From UBA11524 sp051886675 (lineage in GTDB: Bacteria; Bacillota; Clostridia; Christensenellales; Aristaeellaceae): 64,000 nt of DNA. Every line of letters starts with the position of its first letter. Within the stretch, counting starts at the first letter, position 1. The notes under the pieces were generated by a model that had not been told where the DNA came from, did no database searches, and saw nothing but the letters and a program-made list of their open reading frames with translations. Shown here piece after piece: positions 26,520 through 34,278 of the stretch. A program made the position numbers and the translations under genes. The stretch spans positions 50,722 to 114,721 of the forward strand of contig JBJEYH010000350.1 in assembly GCA_051886675.1 (NCBI GenBank), written 5' to 3'.

Positions 26520-26727
26520 GTATCCGGGGACGCCTTATGCGTGATTTTCTGGAGGCCGGGGTCCCCCCGGCGGAAGCGGGATATTGCGCCGCGAAGACCG
26601 GATGATCATAGGGAACATGTCCGGCATGATCTGCCGGAAAAGGAAGATACGTCCCTGCACTTTTCCGCGCCGCGCCCCCGGGCGGCAACCCCGGGATCAA
26701 TCCATGATGGAAAGGATGACACACACC

Positions 26728-26987
26728 ATGCAGCTGCACATTGCCCCTGAAAAGGGCGTCCCGATTCAGCCCGGGATGATCGGCCTGTTCTTTGAGGACA
26801 TCAACTGCGCTGCGGACGGCGGCCTCTACGCCGGATGATCGAGAACCGCTCCTTCGAATTCCCGGACTGCAGCGGCACCGTGGGCGACTGCTGTACCGTT
26901 CAGGACTGCGGCTATGGCTGGTATCCCACCGCGGCTTGCGGCGAAGGCGGCATGGCCTGCGTCATGGGCAGCCCGGTCAACCGGGTG
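26728..26987 (+). repeat. Diverged duplicate of the 5' end of the GH51 gene
   Basis: This 260-bp segment matches 43405-43665 with seven substitutions and one deleted base. The first 77 or so bases are identical. Short similarity (AAAGGATG and nearby) extends upstream of the ATG. Homology stops abruptly after CCGGGTG. Confidence 0.95.
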
Positions 26988-27134
26988 GGGCATCCGATGG
27001 ACATCGCTCATATGGTGCTGTTCCTCTGCTCGGACAAGGCCGGGTTCATCACCGGCGAAAACATCTGCATCGACGGCGGCATGACCCGGCAGATGATCTG
27101 TCACGGGGATCACGGCTGGACGCTGGACGCGTAA
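26728..27134 (+). pseudogene. Chimeric remnant: GH51 N-terminus joined to an SDR C-terminus
   Basis: The first part reads MQLHIAPEKGVPIQPGMIG and is a copy of the arabinofuranosidase start at 43405. A one-base deletion near 26833 breaks the frame after GGLYA. From the ATG at 26835 a 99-residue frame runs on, first as GH51 sequence (MIENRSFEF to GSPVNRV). After 26987 it becomes the C-terminal tail of a short-chain dehydrogenase (MVLFLCSDKAGFITG, then GENICIDGGMT and HGDHGWTLDA, stop 27134). Neither half can be active. The join is in frame, so a 99-residue hybrid could still be made, but I see no ribosome binding site for it. Confidence 0.88.
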
Positions 27135-27194
27135 GCCGGCGGGGCAGAAGCGACGGGCAGCCGCTCCGTCGATGGCTGAGCAGATCCCCTGCGG

Positions 27195-28256
27195 TCAGTA
27201 TTCGCCGATGGTCAGGTCGCACCGCGACGCGATGCCGGTGGCCTCGAAATACCGCTCCTCCAGCGGAATCCACTCGCCGATGAACCGCGCGAGCATCGCA
27301 TCGCCGTCCCGGGCAAGCAGCCGGGCCCGCTGCGTTTGCGGGTCAATGCTCATGAAAAGGCGCAGGTCATAGCAGTCCTCCAGCAGGGGATGCAGGCTGT
27401 AGGAGCCCTCGACAATGGCCAGCGGGTACGTCCCCATGGCCACGGGATCCAGCAGACGGCCCTCATGGCAGCTGTAGGGCCGGTAGGCGAAGGGCTTCGC
27501 CTGCCGAAGGGGCGTGAGCGCCTCGGCCAGGAACCGTTCCGCATCCACATTTCCGCCGGGCTGCGCAAACCGCTCCGGTGTGCGCTGATGGGGCTGCAGG
27601 AAGAAATCGTCCATGTGCAGCACAGGCGCCTGATACAGCTCCGCCAGCAGCGCGGCCAGGGTGGTTTTGCCGCTGGCGCACCGGCCGTCGATGGCGATGA
27701 TGACGTGCGACTTCTCCCGCAGGAGCTGGTCGATGCGCAGCAGCACAGGCATCAGCCGGGCGGAATCCTGGTCGATCACCCGGTAGGCCGGATGCTCGTG
27801 CTGCCGGAAGGCTTCGCTGTGATGCACCGCGGGACAGCCCTGCTCGCGGTAGGCGCGGATGCAGGCTTCGGCCTCCGCCGGGGGGAAGGGCAGCAGCCCC
27901 TCCCTGGCCATGCGGACAACGCACGACAGCGCGTCCGAGAAATGCCCGCTGTCGCCGCGGCGAATCCCCGCGGCATGCAGGAACAGGCGCAGCAGCGTTT
28001 CCCTGCGCAGGCCCTGCGCCCTGGCGGCGGCGATGTGCACCCGCGCGAAATGCTCGCCCAGGGGCTCCACCAGCGGACAGGCGGCGTCGGCGGGGGTGGA
28101 CTCCCACTCGCGCGCGAGGCAGTCGTCCATGCGCTTCTCGTCGGTGATCAGATGCTCGCAGCCCCATTCCGCCTGATAAATGGCCTTCAGGCAGTCCTGG
28201 CACTGCAGGCTCGGGTGCCGCCGGTATTGATCGGTCAGTAACGCCATCGTACTCAT
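27195..28256 (-). CDS. P-loop kinase with an unknown N-terminal domain (uridine kinase-like)
   Basis: A 353-residue protein. Residues 186-353 form a small-molecule kinase domain with Walker A AIDGRCASGKTT (188-199), LHMDDFFLQP and AIVEGSYSLHPLL. These fit the uridine kinase/phosphoribulokinase group. The first 175 residues are helical, with WGCEHLI and GHFSDALSCVVRM stretches that I do not recognise from standard uridine kinases (about 210 aa). The ATG at 28256 has AAGGAGG 8 bases upstream. It is divergent from the 5'-nucleotidase-domain gene, so both may belong to nucleoside salvage. Cytoplasmic. Confidence 0.82.
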   Translation of the reverse strand: MSTMALLTDQYRRHPSLQCQDCLKAIYQAEWGCEHLITDEKRMDDCLAREWESTPADAACPLVEPLGEHFARVHIAAARAQGLRRETLLRLFLHAAGIRRGDSGHFSDALSCVVRMAREGLLPFPPAEAEACIRAYREQGCPAVHHSEAFRQHEHPAYRVIDQDSARLMPVLLRIDQLLREKSHVIIAIDGRCASGKTTLAALLAELYQAPVLHMDDFFLQPHQRTPERFAQPGGNVDAERFLAEALTPLRQAKPFAYRPYSCHEGRLLDPVAMGTYPLAIVEGSYSLHPLLEDCYDLRLFMSIDPQTQRARLLARDGDAMLARFIGEWIPLEERYFEATGIASRCDLTIGEY

Positions 28257-28280
28257 GGGGGATTCCTCCTTGCACAGGCC

Positions 28281-28310
28281 ATTGTAGACCGCATCCGGAG
28301 CCTTTGTCAA
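28281..28310 (-). promoter_or_regulatory. Promoter of the P-loop kinase gene
   Basis: Minus-strand TTGACA (28305-28310), 18 bp, TACAAT (28281-28286), 25 bp upstream of the ATG. Confidence 0.75.
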
Positions 28311-28320
28311 CCGGCGGCTA

Positions 28321-28349
28321 TTGATTATGCCGCGCGGATGCGGTATAAT
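28321..28349 (+). promoter_or_regulatory. Promoter of the nucleotidase-domain gene
   Basis: TTGATT (28321-28326), 17 bp, perfect TATAAT (28344-28349). Transcription would begin near 28356 and give a leader of about 177 bases. It is back to back with the kinase promoter, 11 bp away. Confidence 0.78.
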
Positions 28350-28355
28350 GATCGG

Positions 28356-28532
28356 GCTGACACAAGTCAGCGCGATTGGCCAAGCCGATCCGGTTCCCCG
28401 CGCAGCCCCGATACAGAAAAAGATGTGAATGCCGGTATCATGAAGATATCAATGCCTTCCACAAGGAAGGTTCATTGGTATCTTTTTCTGTGTCAACAAT
28501 CCGGCGAAAGCCAGTATTCAGGAGGTAAAACC
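28356..28532 (+). promoter_or_regulatory. Structured leader RNA, probable attenuator
   Basis: Between the promoter and the AGGAGG site lie several hairpins: GCTGAC/GTCAGC with an ACAA loop (from 28356), GATTGGC/GCCGATC with loop CAA (28374-28390), and a terminator hairpin at 28444-28487. ACAGAAAAAGAT (28413-28424) is exactly complementary to ATCTTTTTCTGT (28480-28491), which contains the last bases of the terminator stem and its U-tract. Pairing of the two would compete with the terminator. It matches no riboswitch class I can recall with confidence. Confidence 0.6.
28444..28487 (+). terminator. Terminator hairpin inside the leader
   Basis: AGATATCAATGCCTTCC pairs with GGAAGG-TT-CATTGGTATCT around an ACAA loop and is followed by TTTT. 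It lies 45 bp before the start codon, so it would act as an attenuator rather than an end-of-gene signal. Confidence 0.7.
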
Positions 28533-29399
28533 ATGACCCGGAAGCTTCTCAGTCTGCTGCTGACACTGAGCCTCGCGCTGTGCGTGACCGTCCCCGCCTC
28601 GGCGGTGACCTTCACCGATGCCCACGGCAATGTCATCGAGCTGGACGACACCCTGGAGGCCTATACCGACTGCACCCTCATCGGCGCGGGCGACGCTGCC
28701 CGTCAGGCGGAAACCAACCTGGGCGACCTGTGGACGGACGCACTCAGGTGGTTCGCCGTATCCGGCAGGATCAACGACTATTTCGACGAGGACGACGTGG
28801 CTGCCGGCAACACGGCCATCCGGGTGGATGCCGAGCACACCGTTGCCCTGTGGAACGGCGGCAACCTGCGCGACGACGTGCCCGCCGGCAGGTTCAACGC
28901 GGAAACCCTGGCCAATGTGCTGCCCTATCCCAACAGGGTCGCCGTCATCTACATGACCGGCGCGGAGCTGCTGGAAGCCCTGGAGGCCGCCATGCAGGGT
29001 CTGCCCTATACGGAGGAAAGCGCGGCGACCTGCGCGTCCTTCATGCAGGTGTCCGGCATGACGCTCACCGTGGATGCCACCAGGCCCTTCGACGCCGGCG
29101 AGGCGTACGGCGAAAGCTGGTACAGGGCCAACAGCGTCACCCGCGTGACCATCGGCGAGGTGAACGGCCAGCCCTTCGACGAGGCCGCGGTGTATGCCGT
29201 GATCACCCACAATGCCAACTTCAACGGCATGGACTCCTCCTACAAGTTCGCCGAGGCCGCCGCCGCGGATGAAACCTGCGCCATCACCACCGCGGTGGTG
29301 CGCGAGGTGGTCTGGATGTACCTGGACGAGGCGCTGGAGAACGTTGTGGGCAGCGATTATGCGCAGCCCCAGGGCCGCATTACGGTGATCGCGGAGTAA
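28533..29399 (+). CDS. Secreted stand-alone 5'-nucleotidase C-terminal domain protein
   Basis: A 288-residue protein with a signal peptide (LLSLLLTLSLALCVTVPASA). The mature part matches the substrate-binding C-terminal domain of UshA-type 5'-nucleotidases: ETNLGDLWTDALRW, the WNGGNLRDDVPAG loop, ANVLPYPNRVAVIYMTGAELLEALE and YAVITHNANFNGMD. The metallophosphatase domain that normally precedes it, with its metal-binding His/Asp motifs, is absent. Alone it may bind nucleosides or nucleotides outside the cell without hydrolysing them. The ATG at 28533 has a perfect AGGAGG. An attenuator-like leader precedes it. Confidence 0.85.
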   Translation: MTRKLLSLLLTLSLALCVTVPASAVTFTDAHGNVIELDDTLEAYTDCTLIGAGDAARQAETNLGDLWTDALRWFAVSGRINDYFDEDDVAAGNTAIRVDAEHTVALWNGGNLRDDVPAGRFNAETLANVLPYPNRVAVIYMTGAELLEALEAAMQGLPYTEESAATCASFMQVSGMTLTVDATRPFDAGEAYGESWYRANSVTRVTIGEVNGQPFDEAAVYAVITHNANFNGMDSSYKFAEAAAADETCAITTAVVREVVWMYLDEALENVVGSDYAQPQGRITVIAE

Positions 29400-29413
29400 G
29401 CGTTCGCGGCAGG

Positions 29414-29459
29414 CCGTCCTGCCGGCATCCGGTTCCGCCGCTGCCGGCAGGGCGGGCTT
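29414..29459 (+). terminator. Terminator after the nucleotidase-domain gene
   Basis: CCGTCCTGCCGGCA (29414-29427) pairs with TGCCGGCAGGGCGG (29442-29455), then GCTTT. Strong stem, short T-tract. Confidence 0.6.
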
Positions 29460-29486
29460 TGATCAATCAGGCATGGGGAGTGCGCT

Positions 29487-30422
29487 ATGCAGAAGGAACT
29501 ACAGGCAGCCCTTGAGGAGCTGGGCAAGGTTATCTCCGGCAAGGGGGATGTGATACAGAAAATCCTGATGGCCATGCTGGCGGAGGGTCACATTCTCCTG
29601 GACGATGTGCCGGGCGTGGGCAAAACCACGCTGGCGGTGGCGCTGGGCAGGGTCACGGGCCTGAATGCCCGGCGGCTTCAGCTGACGCCGGACGTGCTGC
29701 CCTCGGACGTGGTGGGCTACTCGGTCTACGACCGGGAGCGCGGGGCCATGGTCTACCGGCCCGGCGTGGTGAACGGCGCCCATCTGCTGCTGGCGGACGA
29801 AATCAACCGCACCTCCAGCAGGACGCAGTCCGCGTTTCTGGAGGCCATGGAGGAGCGGCAGGTCACGGTGGACGGCCAGACATATCCGCTGGAGGAGCCC
29901 TTCGTGGTGATCGCCACGCAGAATCAGGTGGGCGCCGCCGGAACGCAGCTGCTGCCCTATGCGCAGCTGGATCGCTTCATGGTCAGCCTGACCATGGGCT
30001 ATCCCGATCAGGACGCGCAGCTGGAGCTGCTCAGGCGGCGGCAGAATGCCAATCCTCTGGACAGCATCGCGCAGGCGCTGAGCCTTGCGCGCGTGCGGCA
30101 GATGCAGCAGGAGGTCCGGGCGGTGCTTTCGAAGGACAGCATTCTCCGCTACATCACCGGGCTGATCATGGCCTCCCGGGAAAACGCTCTCATGCAGGTG
30201 GGGCTGAGTCCCCGGGCGGCGCTGCATCTGGATCGCATGGCCAAGGCCCGGGCGTACCTGATGGATCGGGACTATGTGATTCCGGGGGATGTGCAGGCGG
30301 TGTTTGCGGACGTGGCGAACCATCGCGTTCTTCTGTCTCCGCAGGCCCGGATGCGCGGCGCGAATGTGCAGCAGGCGCTGGCGGAGGTGCTTTCCGCGGT
30401 GCCTGCGCCGGACTGGACGTAA
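29487..30422 (+). CDS. MoxR-family AAA+ ATPase
   Basis: A 311-residue AAA+ protein with Walker A DVPGVGKTTLAVAL, Walker B LLLADEINRTSSRTQSAFLE and a sensor ATQNQVGAAGTQLLP. MoxR ATPases act as chaperones that assemble or activate partner complexes, usually encoded with a DUF58 protein. It is the first gene of a six-gene operon with gaps of 12 bp or less. GGGAG precedes the ATG by 7 bases. Confidence 0.94.
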   Translation: MQKELQAALEELGKVISGKGDVIQKILMAMLAEGHILLDDVPGVGKTTLAVALGRVTGLNARRLQLTPDVLPSDVVGYSVYDRERGAMVYRPGVVNGAHLLLADEINRTSSRTQSAFLEAMEERQVTVDGQTYPLEEPFVVIATQNQVGAAGTQLLPYAQLDRFMVSLTMGYPDQDAQLELLRRRQNANPLDSIAQALSLARVRQMQQEVRAVLSKDSILRYITGLIMASRENALMQVGLSPRAALHLDRMAKARAYLMDRDYVIPGDVQAVFADVANHRVLLSPQARMRGANVQQALAEVLSAVPAPDWT

Positions 30423-30425
30423 GCC

Positions 30426-31478
30426 ATGACCAGACGAAGAGGCTGGTGGCTTGCATGGTGCGCGGCGCTGGGCGTGCTGCACCTGTTCGAGAACGGCACC
30501 GCCACGCGCATTCTGCTGCTCGGTTCCCTGATGCTGCCGCTGCTGGACAGGGCGATGCTCGGCCTTGCGGTGCGCCGGGCGCGCGTTGCTCTGGACGCGC
30601 CGGAACAGGCGGAGAAGGGCAGCGGCATTCCGCTGGCCATCCGGGTGGAGGGCGTGCTGCCGCCGGTGCAGCTTCGCGCCCGTGTGCGCTGCGAGAACCG
30701 GCTCACCGGCGATACCGGGGACTGTACGGCGTGGGTGCAGCGCAGGGGGATGCGGCAGGCGGAGCATCGTCTGCTTGTGCAGGCGGAGCAATGCGGCATG
30801 CTGACCGTCCGCCTGACGCTGACGGTCAGCGGCGTACTGGGCCTGCATGAGCGCGTCCTGCCCGGGGAGGCGCAGGCGGTGATCTGGATCCCGCCGGCGC
30901 TGCGGCCCCTGCAGGCAGCGCTGGCGGACGACGCGCAGGAGGAGGGCCCGGGGCGAAGCGTTCCTCCGTACGGGCCTGCCGACGACGCCTTTGGGGTCCG
31001 GGCGTATGTGCCGGGGGATCCCGTCCGCCGGATTCACTGGAAGCTGTCGGAAAAGCTGGATGCGGTGATGGTCAGGACGCCTGAATCGCCCCTGTCGGAG
31101 CAGGTGCTGCTGGTTCTCGACCTGTCCGCCGCGGCCGGCTGCGCGCGCATTGACGCGCTGACGGAAATGCTGTTTTCGCTCTCGCGCTGCCTGCTGGAGG
31201 GCGGGACGGCCCATGGGATCCTCTGGCTGCCGGAGGCGGCGGAGCAGCCGGAACTGCGCCGTGTGGAATCGGAGGAGGACTATGCGGCCTTTCAGGCAGA
31301 CTACTTCGTCCTGACGCCCGAGCGGCACAGGCCCCTCGCGCCCGGCGGGGCTGCGGAAGCCTGGGCGCACGTGGTGCTCCTGGGGGAGATGCCGATGGCG
31401 CAGAGTTTCGGGCAGCGGCCGGGCCAGCGCGTCACGCGGCTGGACAGCCTGCCGGACAACACCCCGATCACGCTGTGA
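30426..31478 (+). CDS. DUF58 domain protein (VWA-like MoxR partner)
   Basis: A 350-residue protein with one or two N-terminal membrane segments (WWLAWCAALGVLHLF and TATRILLLGSLMLPLL). A soluble domain with the DUF58 hallmark follows: GVRAYVPGDPVRRIHWKLS, then LVLDLSAAAG. The gap to the MoxR gene is 3 bp. DUF58 proteins work with MoxR at the membrane; the client is unknown here. Confidence 0.92.
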   Translation: MTRRRGWWLAWCAALGVLHLFENGTATRILLLGSLMLPLLDRAMLGLAVRRARVALDAPEQAEKGSGIPLAIRVEGVLPPVQLRARVRCENRLTGDTGDCTAWVQRRGMRQAEHRLLVQAEQCGMLTVRLTLTVSGVLGLHERVLPGEAQAVIWIPPALRPLQAALADDAQEEGPGRSVPPYGPADDAFGVRAYVPGDPVRRIHWKLSEKLDAVMVRTPESPLSEQVLLVLDLSAAAGCARIDALTEMLFSLSRCLLEGGTAHGILWLPEAAEQPELRRVESEEDYAAFQADYFVLTPERHRPLAPGGAAEAWAHVVLLGEMPMAQSFGQRPGQRVTRLDSLPDNTPITL

Positions 31479-31490
31479 AAGGATGAGCGC

Positions 31491-32831
31491 ATGACCATCA
31501 TGGAAGCACAGGCCGCGCCGGCGCGGCAGACAGGCCGCCTGGCAGATGCCGTCATGCGGAGCATCCCGGCCGTGATGCTGTTTGCGGCCCTGTACAGCTG
31601 GGCGGCGGGCATGAGCCTGACGACCTTCCGCTGGACGCAGCTGCTGGCGGGGGCGGCGCTGACCGCCGCGGCGTCGCTGGGCGGCGAAAGGGCAGGCGCG
31701 GGCATCCGGCTGACGGCGCTGGCCCTGCTGGCATCGGCGCTGGCCCTTGTGCCGGACGTGCGCACCGGCGCGGGCATGGCCTGCAACGCCCTGTTTGCCG
31801 CCAGCGAGGAGATCAACCGGTATGCCTATGTGCGCATCGCGCTGCCGGCGGCAGCTGACCCCGCGTCCTGCGGGGCCGCCTTCGGATGGTGGCTGACGGT
31901 GACGGCGGCGGTGGCTGCGAAGGAGCTTGCCGGGAGCAGGTCGGCGGGAATGCCGCTGCTGGCGGCGGCGGTGATCGCGGCGGCGGAGGTGTACTTCGGC
32001 GTTGCCGCGGCGACAGGGGTGCAGCTGCTGGTGTTCGGCTGCCTGGGTCTGCTGATTGTCAAGCGCGCGGGGCATCGTCCTTCCCGGCTGGACAGGGCCG
32101 CCGCGGCCGTTCTGGCGGCGTCGCTGGCGCTGGCGGTCGGGCTGCTGCTGCCCGGCGTCAACCCCGCGCTGGAAAGCTGCTCGGAGCGGCTGCGGGACTG
32201 GCTGGCCATGCCATGGCCCGGCGGCACGGCGCAGGTTTCGGCGGAGGATACGTCGGTGAACCGGCTGCGTCAGGAGAGCCTGCTGACCGGGACGGCGGGC
32301 GGGCCGCAGGAGGAGCAAACCTTCCGCGCCTACGAGCGTCAGCAGCAATACCGGCAGGACGTCTCCGACCCGCGCACGGCGAACCTGCTCAGGACGGTTC
32401 TGCTGCTGGCACTGGTGGTGGCGGTGCTGGTGGCGCCGTTTCTGCCGTTCATGTGGCTGGACTGGCGGAAGCGCAAGGCCCTTGCCCGGCGGGCGGCCTT
32501 CGGCGCGCAGAACCCTGCCGAAGCCATCGCGGCCATGTTCCGCCATCTGACGTGCTGCCTGACCGCCGCCGGGGTGAAGCCCGATCCCCGCGGCTTCGCC
32601 CTGCTGGAGGATCCGGCTTTCCCGGCGGAATACTGGACGGCCTACCGGGAGGGCGCAGCCCTTTGGCAGGAGGCGGTGTACAGCGAGCATCCCATGACGA
32701 TGGCGCAGAAGGAGCAGATTGCCGCGCTGCTGAAGCAGACGCAGCAGCTTGTCTATGAGCGGGCTGGCCGTCGGCAGCGCTTCCGCCTGCAGTATGTGGA
32801 CGGACTGATTCTCACGGAGGATTTGCCATGA
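31491..32831 (+). CDS. Multipass membrane protein of the MoxR operon
   Basis: A 446-residue protein with about six to seven hydrophobic segments in the first 220 residues (for example VMLFAALYSWAAGM and LLIVKRAG-terminated helices). An extracytoplasmic stretch is followed by another segment at LLRTVLLLALVVAVLVAPFL and a cytoplasmic tail. In typical MoxR-DUF58 loci this position is held by a TgpA-like transglutaminase with an N-terminal membrane region. The length and topology fit, but no Cys-His-Asp transglutaminase core is visible. The last four bases overlap the lipoprotein gene. Confidence 0.75.
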   Translation: MTIMEAQAAPARQTGRLADAVMRSIPAVMLFAALYSWAAGMSLTTFRWTQLLAGAALTAAASLGGERAGAGIRLTALALLASALALVPDVRTGAGMACNALFAASEEINRYAYVRIALPAAADPASCGAAFGWWLTVTAAVAAKELAGSRSAGMPLLAAAVIAAAEVYFGVAAATGVQLLVFGCLGLLIVKRAGHRPSRLDRAAAAVLAASLALAVGLLLPGVNPALESCSERLRDWLAMPWPGGTAQVSAEDTSVNRLRQESLLTGTAGGPQEEQTFRAYERQQQYRQDVSDPRTANLLRTVLLLALVVAVLVAPFLPFMWLDWRKRKALARRAAFGAQNPAEAIAAMFRHLTCCLTAAGVKPDPRGFALLEDPAFPAEYWTAYREGAALWQEAVYSEHPMTMAQKEQIAALLKQTQQLVYERAGRRQRFRLQYVDGLILTEDLP

Positions 32832-33868
32832 TGGACAAAAGGCTGCGCCTGTGCGCGGCGCTGCTGAGCGCGGCGATGCTGCTGTCGGGCTGCGGCATCC
32901 GCACCCGGGTGCTGCCCGCGCAGGAAGCAGCGCAGACGGCGCAGGACGGGACTGGCAGCGCGCTGACCGGGGGGCATCAGGCGGATGCTCCGGGCGACGC
33001 GGCCAACGCCGGCCCTGCGGAAAACGGCGCAAGCCTCTCCGCCGAGCCCGACCCCAATGCGCCCTCCGAGCATGATCCTGACGCCCGGCGCCGGGAATAC
33101 CAGGAGCACGCCGGCGCGGAGCTGACCGAGGGGGAGGCGCGCACGCTGGTGCTGACCGGCGGGTCGGGGCGGGACGTCATCGGGGAAGAGGAACAGCCCT
33201 CCGCCGACGCCGCGCAGGAAGCGGACGAGGCCTCGCTGACCGCCCGGGAAATCCTGTCCCGTCAGGAAGCGGAGCAGCTGGGCATCTCCCGGGAGGCTCC
33301 CCGGGCGGATACGGTGTACCAGTTTTATCAGACGCTGCTGGCATCGAAGGTGGGATCGCTGTTCGAATGCAAGCGGCTGTACGTCTACTGGGAGACGCCG
33401 GTGGATTATCAGACCGTGTACAGGACCTCCGCGGAGCACAGCGTGATTCTGCTGGCCGGCGGCTACGACGTGGCGGCCAAGCGGCAGGAGGACGCGCTCA
33501 TGGTGGACGACGGCTGGATCAGCCGCAAGGCGCCGGGGTGCATTGTCAAGTGCGTGGACGCCTCCGTGCTGGGCAGCGGCGTGCGCAGCGGGCGGGAGGC
33601 CCGGACGGTTCTGGCAGCCCTGCTGGCCCGGCCGGGATGGCAGGCCATGGATGCCGTCAGGGCGCAGAAGGTTCTGGTGCTGTCAGCGGAGCTGCTGGAT
33701 ACCCGCTGGGGTCAGCTGGCCGCCGCGCTCTACATGGCAAAGACCATGTATCCGGCGGAAATGGCGGACGTCGACCCGGACGAGGCGCTGCGGCTGCTGG
33801 CGCAGGAGGCAACGGGCGCAGACATCAGCGGATGCTTCGCCTGGACGCAGAAGGAGAACGGCCTGTGA
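32828..33868 (+). CDS. Lipoprotein with a BtuF/FecB-like C-terminal region
   Basis: A 346-residue lipoprotein: lipobox LLSGC with Cys22, then a Pro/Glu/Ala-rich low-complexity linker to about residue 130. The C-terminal part, with ARPGWQAMDAVRAQKVLVLS and LYMAKTMYPAEMADVDPDEALRLL, follows the C-lobe pattern of iron-siderophore and cobalamin binding proteins. The N-lobe is short or diverged. It overlaps the genes on both sides (4 bp each). Ligand binding is possible but may have been lost. Confidence 0.7.
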   Translation: MMDKRLRLCAALLSAAMLLSGCGIRTRVLPAQEAAQTAQDGTGSALTGGHQADAPGDAANAGPAENGASLSAEPDPNAPSEHDPDARRREYQEHAGAELTEGEARTLVLTGGSGRDVIGEEEQPSADAAQEADEASLTAREILSRQEAEQLGISREAPRADTVYQFYQTLLASKVGSLFECKRLYVYWETPVDYQTVYRTSAEHSVILLAGGYDVAAKRQEDALMVDDGWISRKAPGCIVKCVDASVLGSGVRSGREARTVLAALLARPGWQAMDAVRAQKVLVLSAELLDTRWGQLAAALYMAKTMYPAEMADVDPDEALRLLAQEATGADISGCFAWTQKENGL

Positions 33869-34278
33869 GAATTGTGGTGATGGACGGGCAGGGCGGCCGC
33901 ATGGGTCAAAGCCTTGTGGAGCGGATTCTGGCGGACATTCCGGGCGCGGAGGTGATCGCCGTGGGGCTGAACAGCCAGGCGACACGGAGCATGCTCAAGG
34001 GCGGCGCGGAACAGGCCGCCACCGGCGAGAATGCCGCCATTGTGGCCTGCCGGGATGCGGACGTCATCGTGGCGCCGCTGGGCATGGCGCTGGCGGATGG
34101 CCTCATGGGGGAGGTATCAGCCGCCGTTGCGGCGGCGGTGGGCGCAAGCCCTGCCCATCGGGTGCTGATTCCCATGAATCTGTGCAGAACCTGGGTGCCG
34201 GGGGTCAACCTGTCCGCCGCGGCGCTGATTTCGGAAGCCATGGACTACATCAGAAAGCTTGCGGAGGCACAGCCATGA
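33865..34278 (+). CDS. DUF3842 family protein
   Basis: A 137-residue protein starting VRIVVMDGQGGRMGQSLVE, with a Rossmann-like glycine loop, GENAAIVACRDADVIVAPLGM and the closing cysteine motif MNLCRTW. These match DUF3842, small proteins often encoded beside ECF transporter parts. The GTG start overlaps the previous stop (GTGA) with AAGGAGA 8 bases upstream. The function is unknown. Confidence 0.85.
   Translation: MRIVVMDGQGGRMGQSLVERILADIPGAEVIAVGLNSQATRSMLKGGAEQAATGENAAIVACRDADVIVAPLGMALADGLMGEVSAAVAAAVGASPAHRVLIPMNLCRTWVPGVNLSAAALISEAMDYIRKLAEAQP

Noticed and set aside
26728..26987. Diversity-generating retroelement (template and variable repeat pair) as the source of the A-biased differences
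   Set aside because: No reverse transcriptase or accessory gene is near either copy. Changes include T-to-C, G-to-A and a deletion, and nearly all are transitions, whereas such elements replace A with any base.
28356..28532. Cobalamin riboswitch upstream of the nucleotidase-domain gene
   Set aside because: GCGCAGCCCCGATACAG vaguely recalls part of that class, but the core GCCACUG box and the B12-box order are not present.
31491..32831. Transglutaminase (TgpA-like) call for the membrane protein of the MoxR operon
   Set aside because: Position and topology fit, but I could not find the Cys-His-Asp core, so only a membrane-protein call is made.
29499..33032. 1177-codon open frame antisense to the MoxR operon
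   Set aside because: It crosses four overlapping genes on the plus strand and is an Arg/Gln/His-rich artefact of GC content.
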